A stretch of 64,000 nt of DNA, from assembly GCF_028765545.1 (NCBI RefSeq), contig NZ_JARACP010000010.1, positions 62,001 through 126,000 of the forward strand, read 5' to 3'. Position numbers and translations under genes: made by a program. Numbering within the stretch: position 1 is the stretch's first letter; each line of letters starts with the position of its first letter. Below are positions 1-9,623 of this stretch, piece by piece. Origin of the DNA: Aliivibrio sp. S4MY1. GTDB lineage: Bacteria; Pseudomonadota; Gammaproteobacteria; Enterobacterales; Vibrionaceae. Under the pieces are notes generated by a model, which worked only from the letters and a program-made list of their open reading frames with translations, ran no database searches and was not told the origin of the DNA.

Positions 1-169
1 CTTCAGCGTGTGGCTCACCCGCTTTTAAATGCGCCCCCTCACCAATAATCTGTCCATTTTTTACCAATACACACCCTACGTTTGGGTTTGGTGCAGTGGT
101 ATAAATACCTTGTCTTGCCAATGAAATGGCTCTTTGCATCATTTGGTGATCTTGGGAGGTAAGTTTCAT
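1..169 (-). CDS. ribD: RibD, N-terminal part (riboflavin biosynthesis deaminase/reductase), cut by window edge
   Basis: Partial gene: the start codon is at 169 and the reading frame runs off the left edge, leaving about 56 codons. The translation begins MKLTSQDHQMMQRAIS and contains APNPNVGCVLV and, at the edge, GEPHAEA. These are the N-terminal and zinc-binding H-A-E signatures of the cytidine-deaminase-like domain of RibD, which deaminates the pyrimidine product of GTP cyclohydrolase II in flavin synthesis. A good Shine-Dalgarno sequence (GGAGGT read leftward, before 169) supports the start. The gene begins one base after the nrdR stop codon, so the two are almost certainly co-transcribed; nrdR-ribD is a common order in gamma-proteobacteria. 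The reductase domain lies outside the window. Confidence 0.9.
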   Translation of the reverse strand, partial: MKLTSQDHQMMQRAISLARQGIYTTAPNPNVGCVLVKNGQIIGEGAHLKAGEPHAE

Positions 170-170
170 G

Positions 171-620
171 TTATTTCTCTAATTTTGCGATTTCTTCACC
201 GAACTCTTTAATGTCTTCAAAACTACGATAGACAGAAGCAAAACGTATATAAGCCACTTTATCGAGTTCTTTTAATTGGTCCATTACAAGGTTACCAATC
301 ATATCTGAAGGCACTTCTCGCTCACCTGTTGCTCGTAATTGTGACTTAATGGTATTTAATGATAACTCAACTAAATCGGCACTCACTGGTCGCTTCTCTA
401 ACGAACGATATAGACCACCAGATAATTTATCTTCATCAAATGGTTCGCGATTACCGTTCGATTTAATCACTTTTGGCATCACTAATTCAGCCGATTCAAA
501 AGTAGTAAATCGCTCACTGCACGCCAAACACTGTCGGCGACGACGAACTTGATGCCCATCGGAAACTAATCGTGAATCGATGACTTTCGTGTCTGTTGCG
601 CTACAAAATGGACAATGCAT
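171..620 (-). CDS. nrdR: NrdR, transcriptional repressor of ribonucleotide reductase genes
   Basis: The 149-residue protein has the full NrdR architecture and usual length. It starts MHCPFC with zinc-ribbon cysteines at 3, 6, 31 and 34, followed by an ATP-cone domain (about residues 49-139) that starts at [19 protein letters not shown]. NrdR senses ATP/dATP through the ATP cone and binds NrdR boxes upstream of ribonucleotide reductase operons; this is family knowledge. The start at 620 is preceded by AGGAGGC read leftward. It is the first gene of the nrdR-ribD operon. No reductase genes or NrdR boxes are recognisable in this window. Confidence 0.97.
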   Translation of the reverse strand: MHCPFCSATDTKVIDSRLVSDGHQVRRRRQCLACSERFTTFESAELVMPKVIKSNGNREPFDEDKLSGGLYRSLEKRPVSADLVELSLNTIKSQLRATGEREVPSDMIGNLVMDQLKELDKVAYIRFASVYRSFEDIKEFGEEIAKLEK

Positions 621-845
621 AAGTTGCCTCCTATTCTTTTTTATTTAGTGTACAAGAAAAGCCGTGGCGTGCCTATTGCTGCTTAGTTAACTTACAAGGC
701 TGACTAAAATAAAGGATGAAAATAATAACTATATTATCAATTTAAAACGTCTTATGTTTACTTTCACTTTATTAATCAGAAATTCGCTTTCATTACGTAT
801 AAACGATATATTTAATAAAGAATCTAGTTTAAAGGAATAATCACA

Positions 846-1172
846 ATGAAAAAAATCAGTTTAGCGTGTGTATTTGCACTAGTTTTAGCTGGCTGTAGCA
901 GTGCACCAAAACAACAAGACAATTATCAAGATGCCTCTTTTGAGCTATGTAATACTGAAGTGAAAGTATATTCAGTTAGTGATGATGGCCGTGTTCGTAT
1001 CGTATGTAGCGATGGCTCTAAGTTCCAACTAAATAGCCAAAAGACACTAGATATCATGCGTGATATTAACGTTGATTACTGTACTGGAGAAGGTCTAGGT
1101 AAGTTTAATGAAACAAGCCGTTACTACACTTTCCAATGTAAATCTGGCGCGTTGATTAATATTAATAAGTAA
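846..1172 (+). CDS. small hypothetical lipoprotein
   Basis: The 108-residue protein begins with a lipoprotein signal peptide ending in the lipobox LAGC, with the lipidated cysteine at residue 17. The mature part has four further cysteines spread over the chain (in FELCNTEV, RIVCSDG, VDYCTGEG, FQCKSG), which suggests two disulfides in a small periplasmic beta-rich domain. The residue after the lipid cysteine is serine, which predicts outer-membrane sorting under the Lol rule. AAAGGAATAATCACA before the ATG gives a ribosome-binding site. The gene is monocistronic: a strong terminator follows and the neighbours face away or converge. I do not recognise a named family. Confidence 0.8.
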   Translation: MKKISLACVFALVLAGCSSAPKQQDNYQDASFELCNTEVKVYSVSDDGRVRIVCSDGSKFQLNSQKTLDIMRDINVDYCTGEGLGKFNETSRYYTFQCKSGALININK

Positions 1173-1199
1173 GTTTTTCTTATTTATAGCTGATAGTAA

Positions 1200-1238
1200 A
1201 AAGCCCCTGAACCGTGATGGTTCCGGGGCTTTTTTATA
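1200..1238. terminator. intrinsic terminator between the small lipoprotein gene and acfD
   Basis: AAGCCCCTGAACC pairs with GGTTCCGGGGCTT around a GTGAT loop and is followed by six T. The hairpin lies between convergent genes and could serve both strands, though the T run is on the plus side. Confidence 0.9.
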
Positions 1239-1249
1239 TTTAAAAGTAA

Positions 1250-4200
1250 CTATTGTAATGAGCGAACGGTTACTTCACTAATTTTCAAAGGATCCCTTTG
1301 TGGCATTGGCAACTTCAAATTACTAACTGCAGTTTTCCCAAATGGAGAGACTCCACCTTCATATATTGGTTGTTCTTGTCCTGGTAATATTTGAGCAACA
1401 ACACCTGGATTCCAAGCGCTAAAAAACTCTGTTAAATCAGTTTGAGCAGCATAAGATGCACATAACATCAATGCATCGCTTTTTTCTAAGTTCTGATTAT
1501 AACAGTAATTAGTACCCTTTAAATTTAGGTCTAATTCAGATTCATTACGCGTTAGACGATGCATCAACTTAAATAAATTCCAGCCTTTCATACCCGTTAT
1601 TGAGGTTTCGTAATATGCAGGAATGCTCCCCTCATACCAATCATTTATATCAAACTCTGTTTCAGCCCACTCTTTTAATTGAGCGAACATAACTAAACGC
1701 TCTCCAGCACCACCTGCACCCCAAACGTGTCCTTTTTCAGATTCAATAAACTCTGGCATTAATTGGATATCGTTAACAACACGCTCCATTTTACCTAGAT
1801 GCTTATCTTGCATATACAGAGCTAAAATATTATTTACAACCTCTGTAGCACCAGTCACATTAAACGGCGCTTCTGCTGCATTATGTCCAACTTCATGCCA
1901 AAGCAACCAATCATTAAGTGGTGTAGTACTTAAATTGCGACCTTGAACATTAAAGCTATCATTCATGACTGGATAACCAGAATGCGCAGCCCCAATACTA
2001 ATTGCCACATCATTGACAAAATGATGGCGATTATTTGGCATTGTGGCATCAGTTACTTTACGGTTTTTTGAACCCGAGATGTCCTCATTTCTCGCATAAA
2101 AATCATTAAGATCTTCTGAGAAGATATCTAACTCATTGGCAAAAACATCAAGCTGCCCTTTATAACGTTCTGCATTCAAATTCAATTTTGGTGCAGTATA
2201 TACAAAGCTATTCGATACCACTTCTCCAATTGGTGCTGGTGAATTGATTGGGTTTATCCAGCCATTATTTTCAGTGTTTGTCACATCATATAGTGGAGCA
2301 TCAACTGTATTAGATAGCGTAATAGTTACTTCTTTAGAACCACCACCTTGAACATAAATTAAACCACCATAAGGTACTGTAAACTCATGAGACCCCGAAT
2401 CAAGAGTAAAGCTCTTTGTCATTCTTGGTGGACGCTTCAAGCTTAATTCATGCTTTTCTCGGCCAGTTAAATCATCGTGTAATGCGATTGAAAAAGTAAC
2501 TGGTTGTTCATTACCAAATACTGATACTGTAAATGGTTGATGAGCAACAGCCCATTGACCCGTTGGTTGGCGATTGCCCGCGTACCAAGCCGCACTATAA
2601 TTTCCCATATCTAACGTTAAGGTATCACCACCTTGAGACCCAGAAGGCTCACCAGGGAACTGTCGAATATCAACTTTAACATCGTAGTCCCAAAAAGAAC
2701 GACCAAGCATTAAACGAGTTAAAGGTTTTTCCATATAGTTCAAAGGGTAACTAGGATTCATTTGTCCTGAATATACCCCCTTATCTGAACCATAAACCAT
2801 CTTCAAACGATCTAATGACTCTTTTAAATCAACTGGACAGGTTGTATTGCCTTGAGCTACATCACTGGTATAGCAATTTAAGAATTGAGTAAATCGTTCA
2901 AAACCTAGCTCATCATCTGCTTTACTTTCGTAACGATAATCTAGATCATTCCACAACCACACGGTCATATTCTGGTAAATACGATTTAAATCTACGCTAT
3001 TTAAACGCTCACCTTCCTTACCTTCTGTTCTAAAGTAGCGTTCATGCTGATACAAACTCTCAATATTAGTTCCAAGATTTGCTGCATCCACCATTGCTTT
3101 TGCTTCAGCATCACCTAAATTTAACTCGGTATAAGCGGGAACATACATACCACCAGTTAATGGGATCCCATTGCCAGGTCTGTATTCTAAACAATTTACT
3201 TCATAGTGATATTCAGCATTCACACATTCTTGATAGGTAAACTCACCATTAACTTTAAATTGTTCCAAAATACGATTTTTGGCGATATTCAAAGACGCAT
3301 CGTTGACTGTTGGATTGCCTTGGTTATCAACAATCCACTGGCCATCTTCGTTCTTTTTAAAGTGTTCGCTTTCATCAATAAATGCAAGATGAGTACTTGA
3401 TTCACCTTGTTCATTAATTTCACTCCAACGAACAACCTCTAAAGCAGGTTTATCATCAGGCTTATTGTTAAGAATAAAATCCCAAACAACTTCACCTTTA
3501 TCATTAATCGTATATGGTAGTTTTGGTAATTCCCCAGCCCCTTCACTGACTGCAGCATAGCGCTCGATAACCCAAGAACCATACTCTCGATGAGAACGAA
3601 CTCGATCTGGATAGCCACCATTTGGCCCATTACCACTCGAAACCACCGAGCTGTTCATACCAAATGCCAATCCAGCGCTATCAAATAACCTAGCTATTGG
3701 ACCAATATTATTATTTTCAGTGAGCGTCTCCATAACTAAAACGCTACCGCCTTTTGTTACGTACTCTATTAACGCCGTAATATCGTCGACGGTTAACCTA
3801 GGTTTATTGAGATCAGCGCTCATTGGCAATTGATAGGCATTATTTACACCGTTGTCTAAATACTCATAAGCATTAATAAGTAAAAGAGGCATCGATTCTG
3901 GAGTAATACTATCAAAAGAGGATAATTGCTCTGTCGTTGCATTAAACACTGGCGCTAATTTATAAGGTGCTGAGCTACCAATAACTTGCCCATGACGTTT
4001 AAAGTAAACGTTTGGAATATTGGTTCCTACATGTATCTTATCCGCGGTAGTTTTATTGGTTAAATAACGCAATGTATTTTGGAAAAAATGCGTCATATCA
4101 TCACTGTCAGTTGTGATACTACATTGCCCTTCAGCATTAACAGAACCGTTCCAACTGTAACCATTTGGGCACACAAGCACGCTGTTGTATCGCGCATTAC

Positions 4201-5764
4201 CCATGATCATGACTTTACCTTTCCCTATTTCCCCAATACTTACAAAAGGCAAATTAAACGTTGCGGTGCTAGCACCAACATTATCAGGGATCACTTCAGA
4301 AGGGGCTTCTGTGATATAAGCCAGGCCTTTGTCATCCCATGCTTTTTTATCACCAAATTTCAACCAATAGTTATTATCATTACGAGCCATCATCACAGGA
4401 AAAGCGGTATTTGCTATATTCACTGCCGCTTGACCACGAGCACTTCCCGTACTACCGTAGAAATTAGTGCTGTCATGAAATACATGAAAACGTTCTACTG
4501 GTGCCCAGTTTTTATCTACGCCCCATAGCTTGTTAATATCAGCTTGAATAGAGCCCATTTCTGATGCTACATTGCGCACATTATTGAATTGATTAAAAAC
4601 ACTCGCGTCACAAGATTGCCCACAAATAGCTTTATCTATTTCAGAAGCTTGCCCTAATGCAAATTGTTTTTTAAATTCAGCAGGAATTATTACCGTATTT
4701 GGCTTACCATCAGTAGAGCCACCCACATTCAATTCTGCATTTTGGTCATTTAATGAAAGTGAAATAATTTCATTAATAACATTAGGATAAAGAGAAAATA
4801 CTGCTTCTGTTTTATCTAATAACTTCAAATGTATAGATGATGGGTCACTATAACGCTGAATAAGTGCTTCAGCATTACGCCCTCTTTGTTCCTCACCAAA
4901 ATCGGTAATGTAAAATACGGTTTTATTGCCACGAACAGAGCCTAGTTCAAACGTATCAATACCAAAACTAACAGCCTCGCCCCAGGCAAATTCAAATTCA
5001 CCTAACTCATTGGTTTTTCCATTCCCTGAAGCACTAAAATAAGTTATGCCTTCAACAGGGTTACCCTGTGAATCTTGTAATACAGCCTTAGTTAGAATTG
5101 TTTCTTTTGGGGTATATTGTAAACTCTTCTCCGCATTAACAGATACAAAACTAGGATTTTCACTAACCGTAATTTCTGGTTCAATATTTGGTATATGTGT
5201 ACTTGGAGCCTTATCAGCTAAAGAACCACTAGTCTCATTGATAACTTTCTGTTCAAAATCAACAGAAACTGTATCGATCTCTTTAAGTAATCTTTCAAAG
5301 CGAGCGCGCTCTAATAGAGAGAAATCGAAATCAAGTTGATTATTCCGAGTTACCGCCATATTTTGAATTAGCGTTATTATGTTCGTTTTTTTATTCAAGC
5401 TATCCTTATATTCATCAGCTAAAGCTAGCTGTAAATATTTAGTATCTAGTGTTTTCGTTGCTAGCTTTATACTTCCTGCAGCATACGTTGCAATCTGTAA
5501 ATCATCGACATAACAAGAAATATGCTCACTAGCTACAAACTCAAAACCACTTGCTGGTTGATCGTTACATTTAACTGATTTGCCAAAAACATTAACACCA
5601 TCTAAAGATAAAATGCCTTTGTATTTAACTTCAGGAGATCCACCGCCTCCAGTTCCGGGGCCGGTATCAACTTCTGGTCTCGAAGACCCTATATCTATAC
5701 TCTCTTGATTACAGCCAGCAAGCAGCATTGATATCAATGATGCTAATAATAATTTTTTACTCAT
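1250..5764 (-). CDS. acfD: AcfD/SslE-like M60-like metallopeptidase lipoprotein
   Basis: A 1504-residue surface lipoprotein with lipobox LAGC and lipid cysteine 18, followed by a Gly/Ser/Pro linker (residues about 27-46). Near the C-terminus is the zinc-protease motif HEVGH at residues 1290-1294, with E1308 in TEVVNN as the probable third zinc ligand. This matches the M60-like (enhancin-type) HExxH-x(8-28)-E pattern. Size and architecture match Vibrio cholerae AcfD (accessory colonization factor) and E. coli SslE/YghJ, type II-secreted mucin-degrading proteins. The two-lobed body before the M60 domain includes an N-terminal beta-rich region and segments such as VMIMGNARYNS typical of the family. 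The gene is monocistronic. The inferred role is mucin or glycoprotein degradation at a host surface; the family assignment is firm, the substrate is not. Confidence 0.88.
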   Translation of the reverse strand: MSKKLLLASLISMLLAGCNQESIDIGSSRPEVDTGPGTGGGGSPEVKYKGILSLDGVNVFGKSVKCNDQPASGFEFVASEHISCYVDDLQIATYAAGSIKLATKTLDTKYLQLALADEYKDSLNKKTNIITLIQNMAVTRNNQLDFDFSLLERARFERLLKEIDTVSVDFEQKVINETSGSLADKAPSTHIPNIEPEITVSENPSFVSVNAEKSLQYTPKETILTKAVLQDSQGNPVEGITYFSASGNGKTNELGEFEFAWGEAVSFGIDTFELGSVRGNKTVFYITDFGEEQRGRNAEALIQRYSDPSSIHLKLLDKTEAVFSLYPNVINEIISLSLNDQNAELNVGGSTDGKPNTVIIPAEFKKQFALGQASEIDKAICGQSCDASVFNQFNNVRNVASEMGSIQADINKLWGVDKNWAPVERFHVFHDSTNFYGSTGSARGQAAVNIANTAFPVMMARNDNNYWLKFGDKKAWDDKGLAYITEAPSEVIPDNVGASTATFNLPFVSIGEIGKGKVMIMGNARYNSVLVCPNGYSWNGSVNAEGQCSITTDSDDMTHFFQNTLRYLTNKTTADKIHVGTNIPNVYFKRHGQVIGSSAPYKLAPVFNATTEQLSSFDSITPESMPLLLINAYEYLDNGVNNAYQLPMSADLNKPRLTVDDITALIEYVTKGGSVLVMETLTENNNIGPIARLFDSAGLAFGMNSSVVSSGNGPNGGYPDRVRSHREYGSWVIERYAAVSEGAGELPKLPYTINDKGEVVWDFILNNKPDDKPALEVVRWSEINEQGESSTHLAFIDESEHFKKNEDGQWIVDNQGNPTVNDASLNIAKNRILEQFKVNGEFTYQECVNAEYHYEVNCLEYRPGNGIPLTGGMYVPAYTELNLGDAEAKAMVDAANLGTNIESLYQHERYFRTEGKEGERLNSVDLNRIYQNMTVWLWNDLDYRYESKADDELGFERFTQFLNCYTSDVAQGNTTCPVDLKESLDRLKMVYGSDKGVYSGQMNPSYPLNYMEKPLTRLMLGRSFWDYDVKVDIRQFPGEPSGSQGGDTLTLDMGNYSAAWYAGNRQPTGQWAVAHQPFTVSVFGNEQPVTFSIALHDDLTGREKHELSLKRPPRMTKSFTLDSGSHEFTVPYGGLIYVQGGGSKEVTITLSNTVDAPLYDVTNTENNGWINPINSPAPIGEVVSNSFVYTAPKLNLNAERYKGQLDVFANELDIFSEDLNDFYARNEDISGSKNRKVTDATMPNNRHHFVNDVAISIGAAHSGYPVMNDSFNVQGRNLSTTPLNDWLLWHEVGHNAAEAPFNVTGATEVVNNILALYMQDKHLGKMERVVNDIQLMPEFIESEKGHVWGAGGAGERLVMFAQLKEWAETEFDINDWYEGSIPAYYETSITGMKGWNLFKLMHRLTRNESELDLNLKGTNYCYNQNLEKSDALMLCASYAAQTDLTEFFSAWNPGVVAQILPGQEQPIYEGGVSPFGKTAVSNLKLPMPQRDPLKISEVTVRSLQ

Positions 5765-5950
5765 GATTCAACCTTTTAGAAGTGCTGAAACTAAACGCTC
5801 AGTTCACTGAAATCGAAACATACCACATTTATTTTTACATATTCTCAAAAATAATACAGAAATAGAATTAAAATCATGAATTTGAAATTTTTTCCTATAG
5901 CCACGATGAATTATCTGTACTTTATTTCACTCTTAATATTCTAAATTCCA

Positions 5951-5984
5951 ATAAAAAAGGCTAGCCCATCACAGGCTAGCCTTT
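5951..5984 (-). terminator. intrinsic terminator of glyA
   Basis: Perfect inverted repeat AAAGGCTAGCC / GGCTAGCCTTT around a 7-base loop. On the minus strand it ends in a run of six T, placed 24 bases after the glyA stop. Confidence 0.9.
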
Positions 5985-6007
5985 CAAATTTAATGTAGCT
6001 AAAAATA

Positions 6008-7258
6008 TTAAGCGTATACAGGTAAACGCTTACAGATTTCTAATACTTTTGCTTTTGTCGCTTCGATAACAGACTCATCCCCTATGTTGTCTAGAATGTC
6101 ACACATCCAGCCAGCAAGTTCTTTCGCATCAGCTTCTGAGAAACCACGACGAGTGATTGAAGGAGAACCAACACGGATACCAGAAGTAACAAACGGGCTA
6201 CGTGGGTCATTTGGTACAGAGTTTTTGTTAACGGTAATATTAGCTGAACCTAGCGCCGCATCCGCTTCTTTGCCTGTGATATCTTTGTCAATTAAATCAA
6301 CTAGAAATAGGTGGTTCTCAGTAGAACCAGAAACGATGTTGTAACCACGAGCTAGGAACTCGGCAACCATTGCTTTCGCATTAGCAACAACGCGCGTTTG
6401 GTATTCTTTAAACTCTGGCTCTAGTGCTTCTTTAAATGCAACCGCTTTACCAGCGATAACGTGCATTAGAGGGCCACCTTGGCCGCCAGGGAATACTGCT
6501 GAGTTTAGTTTCTTATAAAGATCTTCGCCTTCATTAGAAAGGATAAGACCACCACGAGGACCAGCAAGTGTTTTATGAGTCGTTGTTGTAACTACGTGAG
6601 CGTGTGGTACTGGGTTAGGGTAAACACCAGCAGCAATAAGACCCGCAACGTGAGCCATATCTACGAAAAAGTAAGCACCAACTTTGTCTGCGATTTCACG
6701 CATACGCGCCCAATCACATACTTGAGAATAAGCAGAGAAACCACCAATGATCATCTTAGGTTTATGTTCTACTGCTAGTGCTTCCATTTCTTCGTAATCA
6801 ATTTGGCCAGCTTCATCAATACCGTAAGGAATGATGTTGTAAAGCTTACCAGAGAAGTTTACTGGCGAACCGTGAGTTAAGTGACCACCGTGAGCAAGGC
6901 TCATGCCTAATACTGTATCGCCAGCATTTAGAAGTGCCATATAAACTGCGTTGTTTGCTTGAGAACCTGAGTGCGGTTGTACGTTTGCGTACTCTGCACC
7001 AAACAATTCACACGCACGATTAATAGCTAATGTTTCCACTTTATCAACGAACTCACAACCACCATAGTAACGCTTACCAGGGTAACCTTCTGCGTATTTG
7101 TTTGTTAATTGTGAACCTTGAGCTTCCATCACTCGTGGGCTAGTGTAGTTTTCAGAAGCAATCAGCTCGATATGCTCTTCTTGACGTACTGTTTCTTCCT
7201 GGATTGCTGCAAACAAGTCTGCATCGTAATCTGCAATGTTCATATCACGCTTAAGCAT
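6008..7258 (-). CDS. glyA: serine hydroxymethyltransferase
   Basis: The 416-residue PLP enzyme interconverts serine plus tetrahydrofolate with glycine plus 5,10-methylene-THF in the cytosol. The start at 7258 ([16 protein letters not shown]) is chosen over an upstream in-frame extension of 18 residues because AGGAG sits 7 bases upstream and the family begins here. The PLP-lysine motif [14 protein letters not shown], the N-terminal [14 protein letters not shown], and [15 protein letters not shown] are all intact. Upstream are a PurR-like box (7307-7322) and an FNR-like dyad (7356-7369). PurR control of glyA is known in E. coli and fits its one-carbon role. Confidence 0.98.
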   Translation of the reverse strand: MLKRDMNIADYDADLFAAIQEETVRQEEHIELIASENYTSPRVMEAQGSQLTNKYAEGYPGKRYYGGCEFVDKVETLAINRACELFGAEYANVQPHSGSQANNAVYMALLNAGDTVLGMSLAHGGHLTHGSPVNFSGKLYNIIPYGIDEAGQIDYEEMEALAVEHKPKMIIGGFSAYSQVCDWARMREIADKVGAYFFVDMAHVAGLIAAGVYPNPVPHAHVVTTTTHKTLAGPRGGLILSNEGEDLYKKLNSAVFPGGQGGPLMHVIAGKAVAFKEALEPEFKEYQTRVVANAKAMVAEFLARGYNIVSGSTENHLFLVDLIDKDITGKEADAALGSANITVNKNSVPNDPRSPFVTSGIRVGSPSITRRGFSEADAKELAGWMCDILDNIGDESVIEATKAKVLEICKRLPVYA

Positions 7259-7306
7259 CTGTATCTCCTGACTCAGATAAATATAAAACCCAAAAATAGC
7301 CCAATG

Positions 7307-7322
7307 ACGCAAACGATTACGT
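7307..7322. promoter_or_regulatory. PurR-like operator upstream of glyA
   Basis: ACGCAAACGATTACGT matches the PurR consensus ACGCAAACGTTTGCGT at 14 of 16 positions. It lies about 50 bases upstream of the glyA start, and glyA is a known PurR target in E. coli. A second PurR-like box precedes purL in this window. Confidence 0.75.
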
Positions 7323-7355
7323 CACTAGTCTTAACTGCGATATATTCTACATAAT

Positions 7356-7369
7356 TTGATCTAGATCAG
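7356..7369. promoter_or_regulatory. FNR-like dyad between glyA and the YitT-family gene
   Basis: TTGATCTAGATCAG matches the FNR/Anr pattern TTGAT-N4-ATCAA at 9 of 10 positions and contains a perfect 12-base palindrome TGATCTAGATCA. The rest of the 326-base divergent gap (7259-7584) shows no other clear element apart from the PurR-like box. Which gene it would control is not evident; it is nearer glyA. Confidence 0.45.
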
Positions 7370-7584
7370 ATAGCCTAAATTACATATTTCTTTATGATTT
7401 TTGTTGAGGATTCCTCATTATCAACATGAATAGGATTCAATATGTGTCAATAATTTGCTTTACACTATGTAAAGGCTTTACTACAAATCTTCTCTTATAT
7501 TTACCGACAATCGATTGCATAAATTTATAATCCTACTATTCTTGCGACCATTATTTTATTGGTACAAGAACAGACCCTGTCGTT

Positions 7585-8193
7585 ATGGAAAAAATTAAAC
7601 ACACTCACAAGGAAGATGTCATTGCTATTCTGACAGGCACTTTCTTAGTCTCTCAAGGTATTTTCTTTTTGCAAGCCGCTCAACTCTTAACTGGGGGCAC
7701 CACTGGATTGGCGCTATTATTGAGCCAAATGAGCGGCATTAGTTTTGGTATTTTATATTTCACTTGTAACTTGCCATTCTACGCTCTGGCATGGCAACGA
7801 TTTGGGAAGCAGTTTGCACTAACCAGTTTAATCTCTGGTGGCCTTGTTTCTATCATGACGGATCATTTGAATATGATGATCTCAGTAGATCATATTAATG
7901 ACATTTACTGTGCTGTCGCTGGTGGTTTATTGATGGGATTAGGCATGCTTATTTTATTTAGACATCGTTCTAGTTTAGGTGGTTTTAATGTCCTTTGCCT
8001 TTTCATTCAAGAGAAGTTTGGAATATCGGTAGGTAAAGTTCAAATGGCGATCGACTTCTGTATTTTAAGTGCTTCTTTTTTCTTTATAACCCCTTGGTTA
8101 TTGATTGTCTCTGTTCTTGGTGCCGTGGTATTAAATATCGTCCTTGCAATGAACCATAAACCTAATAGATACATTGTGACTTATGGGACGTAG
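7585..8193 (+). CDS. YitT-family (DUF161) membrane protein
   Basis: The 202-residue protein has about five hydrophobic segments and motifs typical of the YitT/DUF161 family: the glycine-rich LLTGGTTGLALLLSQ near the start, and a repeat-like second half with FRHRSSLGGFNVL. The C-terminal DUF2179 domain of longer YitT proteins is absent, as in many proteobacterial members. The transport substrate is unknown. The gene stands alone, divergent from glyA, and ends before a bidirectional terminator. Confidence 0.75.
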   Translation: MEKIKHTHKEDVIAILTGTFLVSQGIFFLQAAQLLTGGTTGLALLLSQMSGISFGILYFTCNLPFYALAWQRFGKQFALTSLISGGLVSIMTDHLNMMISVDHINDIYCAVAGGLLMGLGMLILFRHRSSLGGFNVLCLFIQEKFGISVGKVQMAIDFCILSASFFFITPWLLIVSVLGAVVLNIVLAMNHKPNRYIVTYGT

Positions 8194-8215
8194 TGCCTAA
8201 CAATCACATTGAATG

Positions 8216-8252
8216 AAAAAAGGCGATGCGTTATTAATAGCATCGCCTTTTC
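8216..8252. terminator. bidirectional terminator
   Basis: AAAAGGCGATGC / GCATCGCCTTTT around a 10-base loop, between the convergent YitT-family and MliC-like genes, with A-rich and T-rich flanks on the two sides. Confidence 0.9.
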
Positions 8253-8257
8253 TTTAC

Positions 8258-8584
8258 TTATTTAATCACTGTACAATTCTTTAAAACTACACGACCTAAA
8301 TCCAGTCGAGCTTCATCCCCTTTTCCGTGAAACACTATCGCGGCACTAATATCAGGCATTCCATCATCTGAAATATACTTTATTCCTGATGCTGATACGG
8401 CACGCTTTAAAGCATAATTTTCTTTAGGAAGTTGCAGTAATGCTTTATCTTCATTAAACGTTATCTGAAAATTTTTACCACCATCGCACTGATAGTTAAC
8501 TGGTTGCGCAGTTCCCATATCAGGCGTTGTAGATGAACAACCAGCAAGTAATCCTAGGGCCGTAAAAGCAAATAATTTTTTCAT
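8258..8584 (-). CDS. MliC-like lipoprotein (possible C-type lysozyme inhibitor)
   Basis: 108 residues with a lipoprotein signal peptide, lipobox LAGC and lipid cysteine 16. The mature domain opens with NYQCDGGKNFQITF and continues with a SASGIKYIS strand, a FHGKGDEARLDLG segment and a late cysteine in KNCTV. This order (YxCxxG, SASGxxY, GxEAxL, C) resembles the MliC family of periplasmic and outer-membrane inhibitors of C-type lysozyme, with one disulfide. If right, it would protect the murein from host lysozyme. The match is by eye and the canonical tryptophan before KG is replaced by histidine here, so the family call is moderate. Confidence 0.6.
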   Translation of the reverse strand: MKKLFAFTALGLLAGCSSTTPDMGTAQPVNYQCDGGKNFQITFNEDKALLQLPKENYALKRAVSASGIKYISDDGMPDISAAIVFHGKGDEARLDLGRVVLKNCTVIK

Positions 8585-8654
8585 GATTTTCTCTCATTCT
8601 TTTTTATTAACTATAGGATAAAACAAGCAAATACAGATGTTTCAAAAAAGATAT

Positions 8655-9623
8655 TTATTTATATAAATGGCAAGCCACTTCATGCCCATTATCAGAAAGT
8701 TCGTGCCTTATTGGTTCTTTAGTGAAGCATTCCGCCTCTGCTTTTGGGCAACGAGTTGAAAATCGACATCCTTTGGGAGGATTAATAGGCGAAGGAACAT
8801 CTCCTTTTAAAATAATCCGCTCCTTTCCTCTAAATCTAGGATGAGCAACAGGTATCGCAGACAGTAGCGCTTCGGTATATGGGTGCTTTGGTGAGTGATA
8901 TAAGGTTTCCGAATCACCATATTCAACAATTTTACCTAAGTACATGACTGCTACTTTGTCAGAGATGTGCTTCACAACTGATAAATCATGAGCAATAAAA
9001 ATCAACGCTAAGTTCATCTCTTTTTGTAAGTCTAATAATAAATTCACTATCTGAGCTTGAACTGACACATCCAATGCAGACACTGATTCATCACACACTA
9101 TTAATTTTGGTTTTAACGCTATGGCTCTTGCGATACCAATTCGTTGCTTTTGACCACCCGAGAACTCATGAGGATAACGCGTTGCTGCACTCGCAGGTAA
9201 ACCGACTTTAATCAGCAAATCTTCCACCCATTGTTTGCGCTCCTCAACTGTCCCCACTCCGTGAATAACAAAAGGCTCTTCTAAAATCATCTCTATTGTG
9301 TGTCTTGGGTTCAGAGACTCTGTAGGATCTTGAAAAATAATCTGCATTTCTTGGCGAAGTGACCGCATCTCTTTATTGCCAAGATCTGTAATATCATGAC
9401 CTTCAAAGTATATACGCCCTGCTGTTGGTTCAAATAACTTCAGAAGGCTACGACCTAATGTACTTTTCCCACAACCAGATTCCCCGACAAGCCCAAGCGT
9501 TTCACCTTTATTAACACTCAGTGAAACCCCATCAACCGCATGAACTACATATCCCTTATTAAAGATCCCTTTTCCTGAATAAAAATACTGCTTAAGACCA
9601 TCAATTTTTAATAACTCACTCAT
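8655..9623 (-). CDS. peptide-type ABC transporter ATPase, OppF/DppF-like
   Basis: The 322-residue ATPase has Walker [10 protein letters not shown], signature LSGGQKQR, Walker [14 protein letters not shown] and a switch histidine in IFIAHDLS. The oligopeptide-transporter C-terminal domain follows, with the cysteine motif [14 protein letters not shown]. It is the last gene of a five-gene operon read leftward from 14713, and its ATG overlaps the stop of the preceding ATPase gene by four bases, so translation is coupled. It would pair with that ATPase to energise uptake by the two permeases. The substrate is inferred to be peptides from subunit families only. Confidence 0.93.
   Translation of the reverse strand: MSELLKIDGLKQYFYSGKGIFNKGYVVHAVDGVSLSVNKGETLGLVGESGCGKSTLGRSLLKLFEPTAGRIYFEGHDITDLGNKEMRSLRQEMQIIFQDPTESLNPRHTIEMILEEPFVIHGVGTVEERKQWVEDLLIKVGLPASAATRYPHEFSGGQKQRIGIARAIALKPKLIVCDESVSALDVSVQAQIVNLLLDLQKEMNLALIFIAHDLSVVKHISDKVAVMYLGKIVEYGDSETLYHSPKHPYTEALLSAIPVAHPRFRGKERIILKGDVPSPINPPKGCRFSTRCPKAEAECFTKEPIRHELSDNGHEVACHLYK

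Noticed and set aside
4079..4528. 149-codon plus-strand ORF inside acfD
   Set aside because: Antisense shadow of a clearly coding frame; composition (many His, Thr, Ile) follows from the complementary strand.
7259..7584. Glycine riboswitch before glyA
   Set aside because: No tandem aptamer-like GGAGAG folds; the leader is short and explained by PurR- and FNR-like sites.
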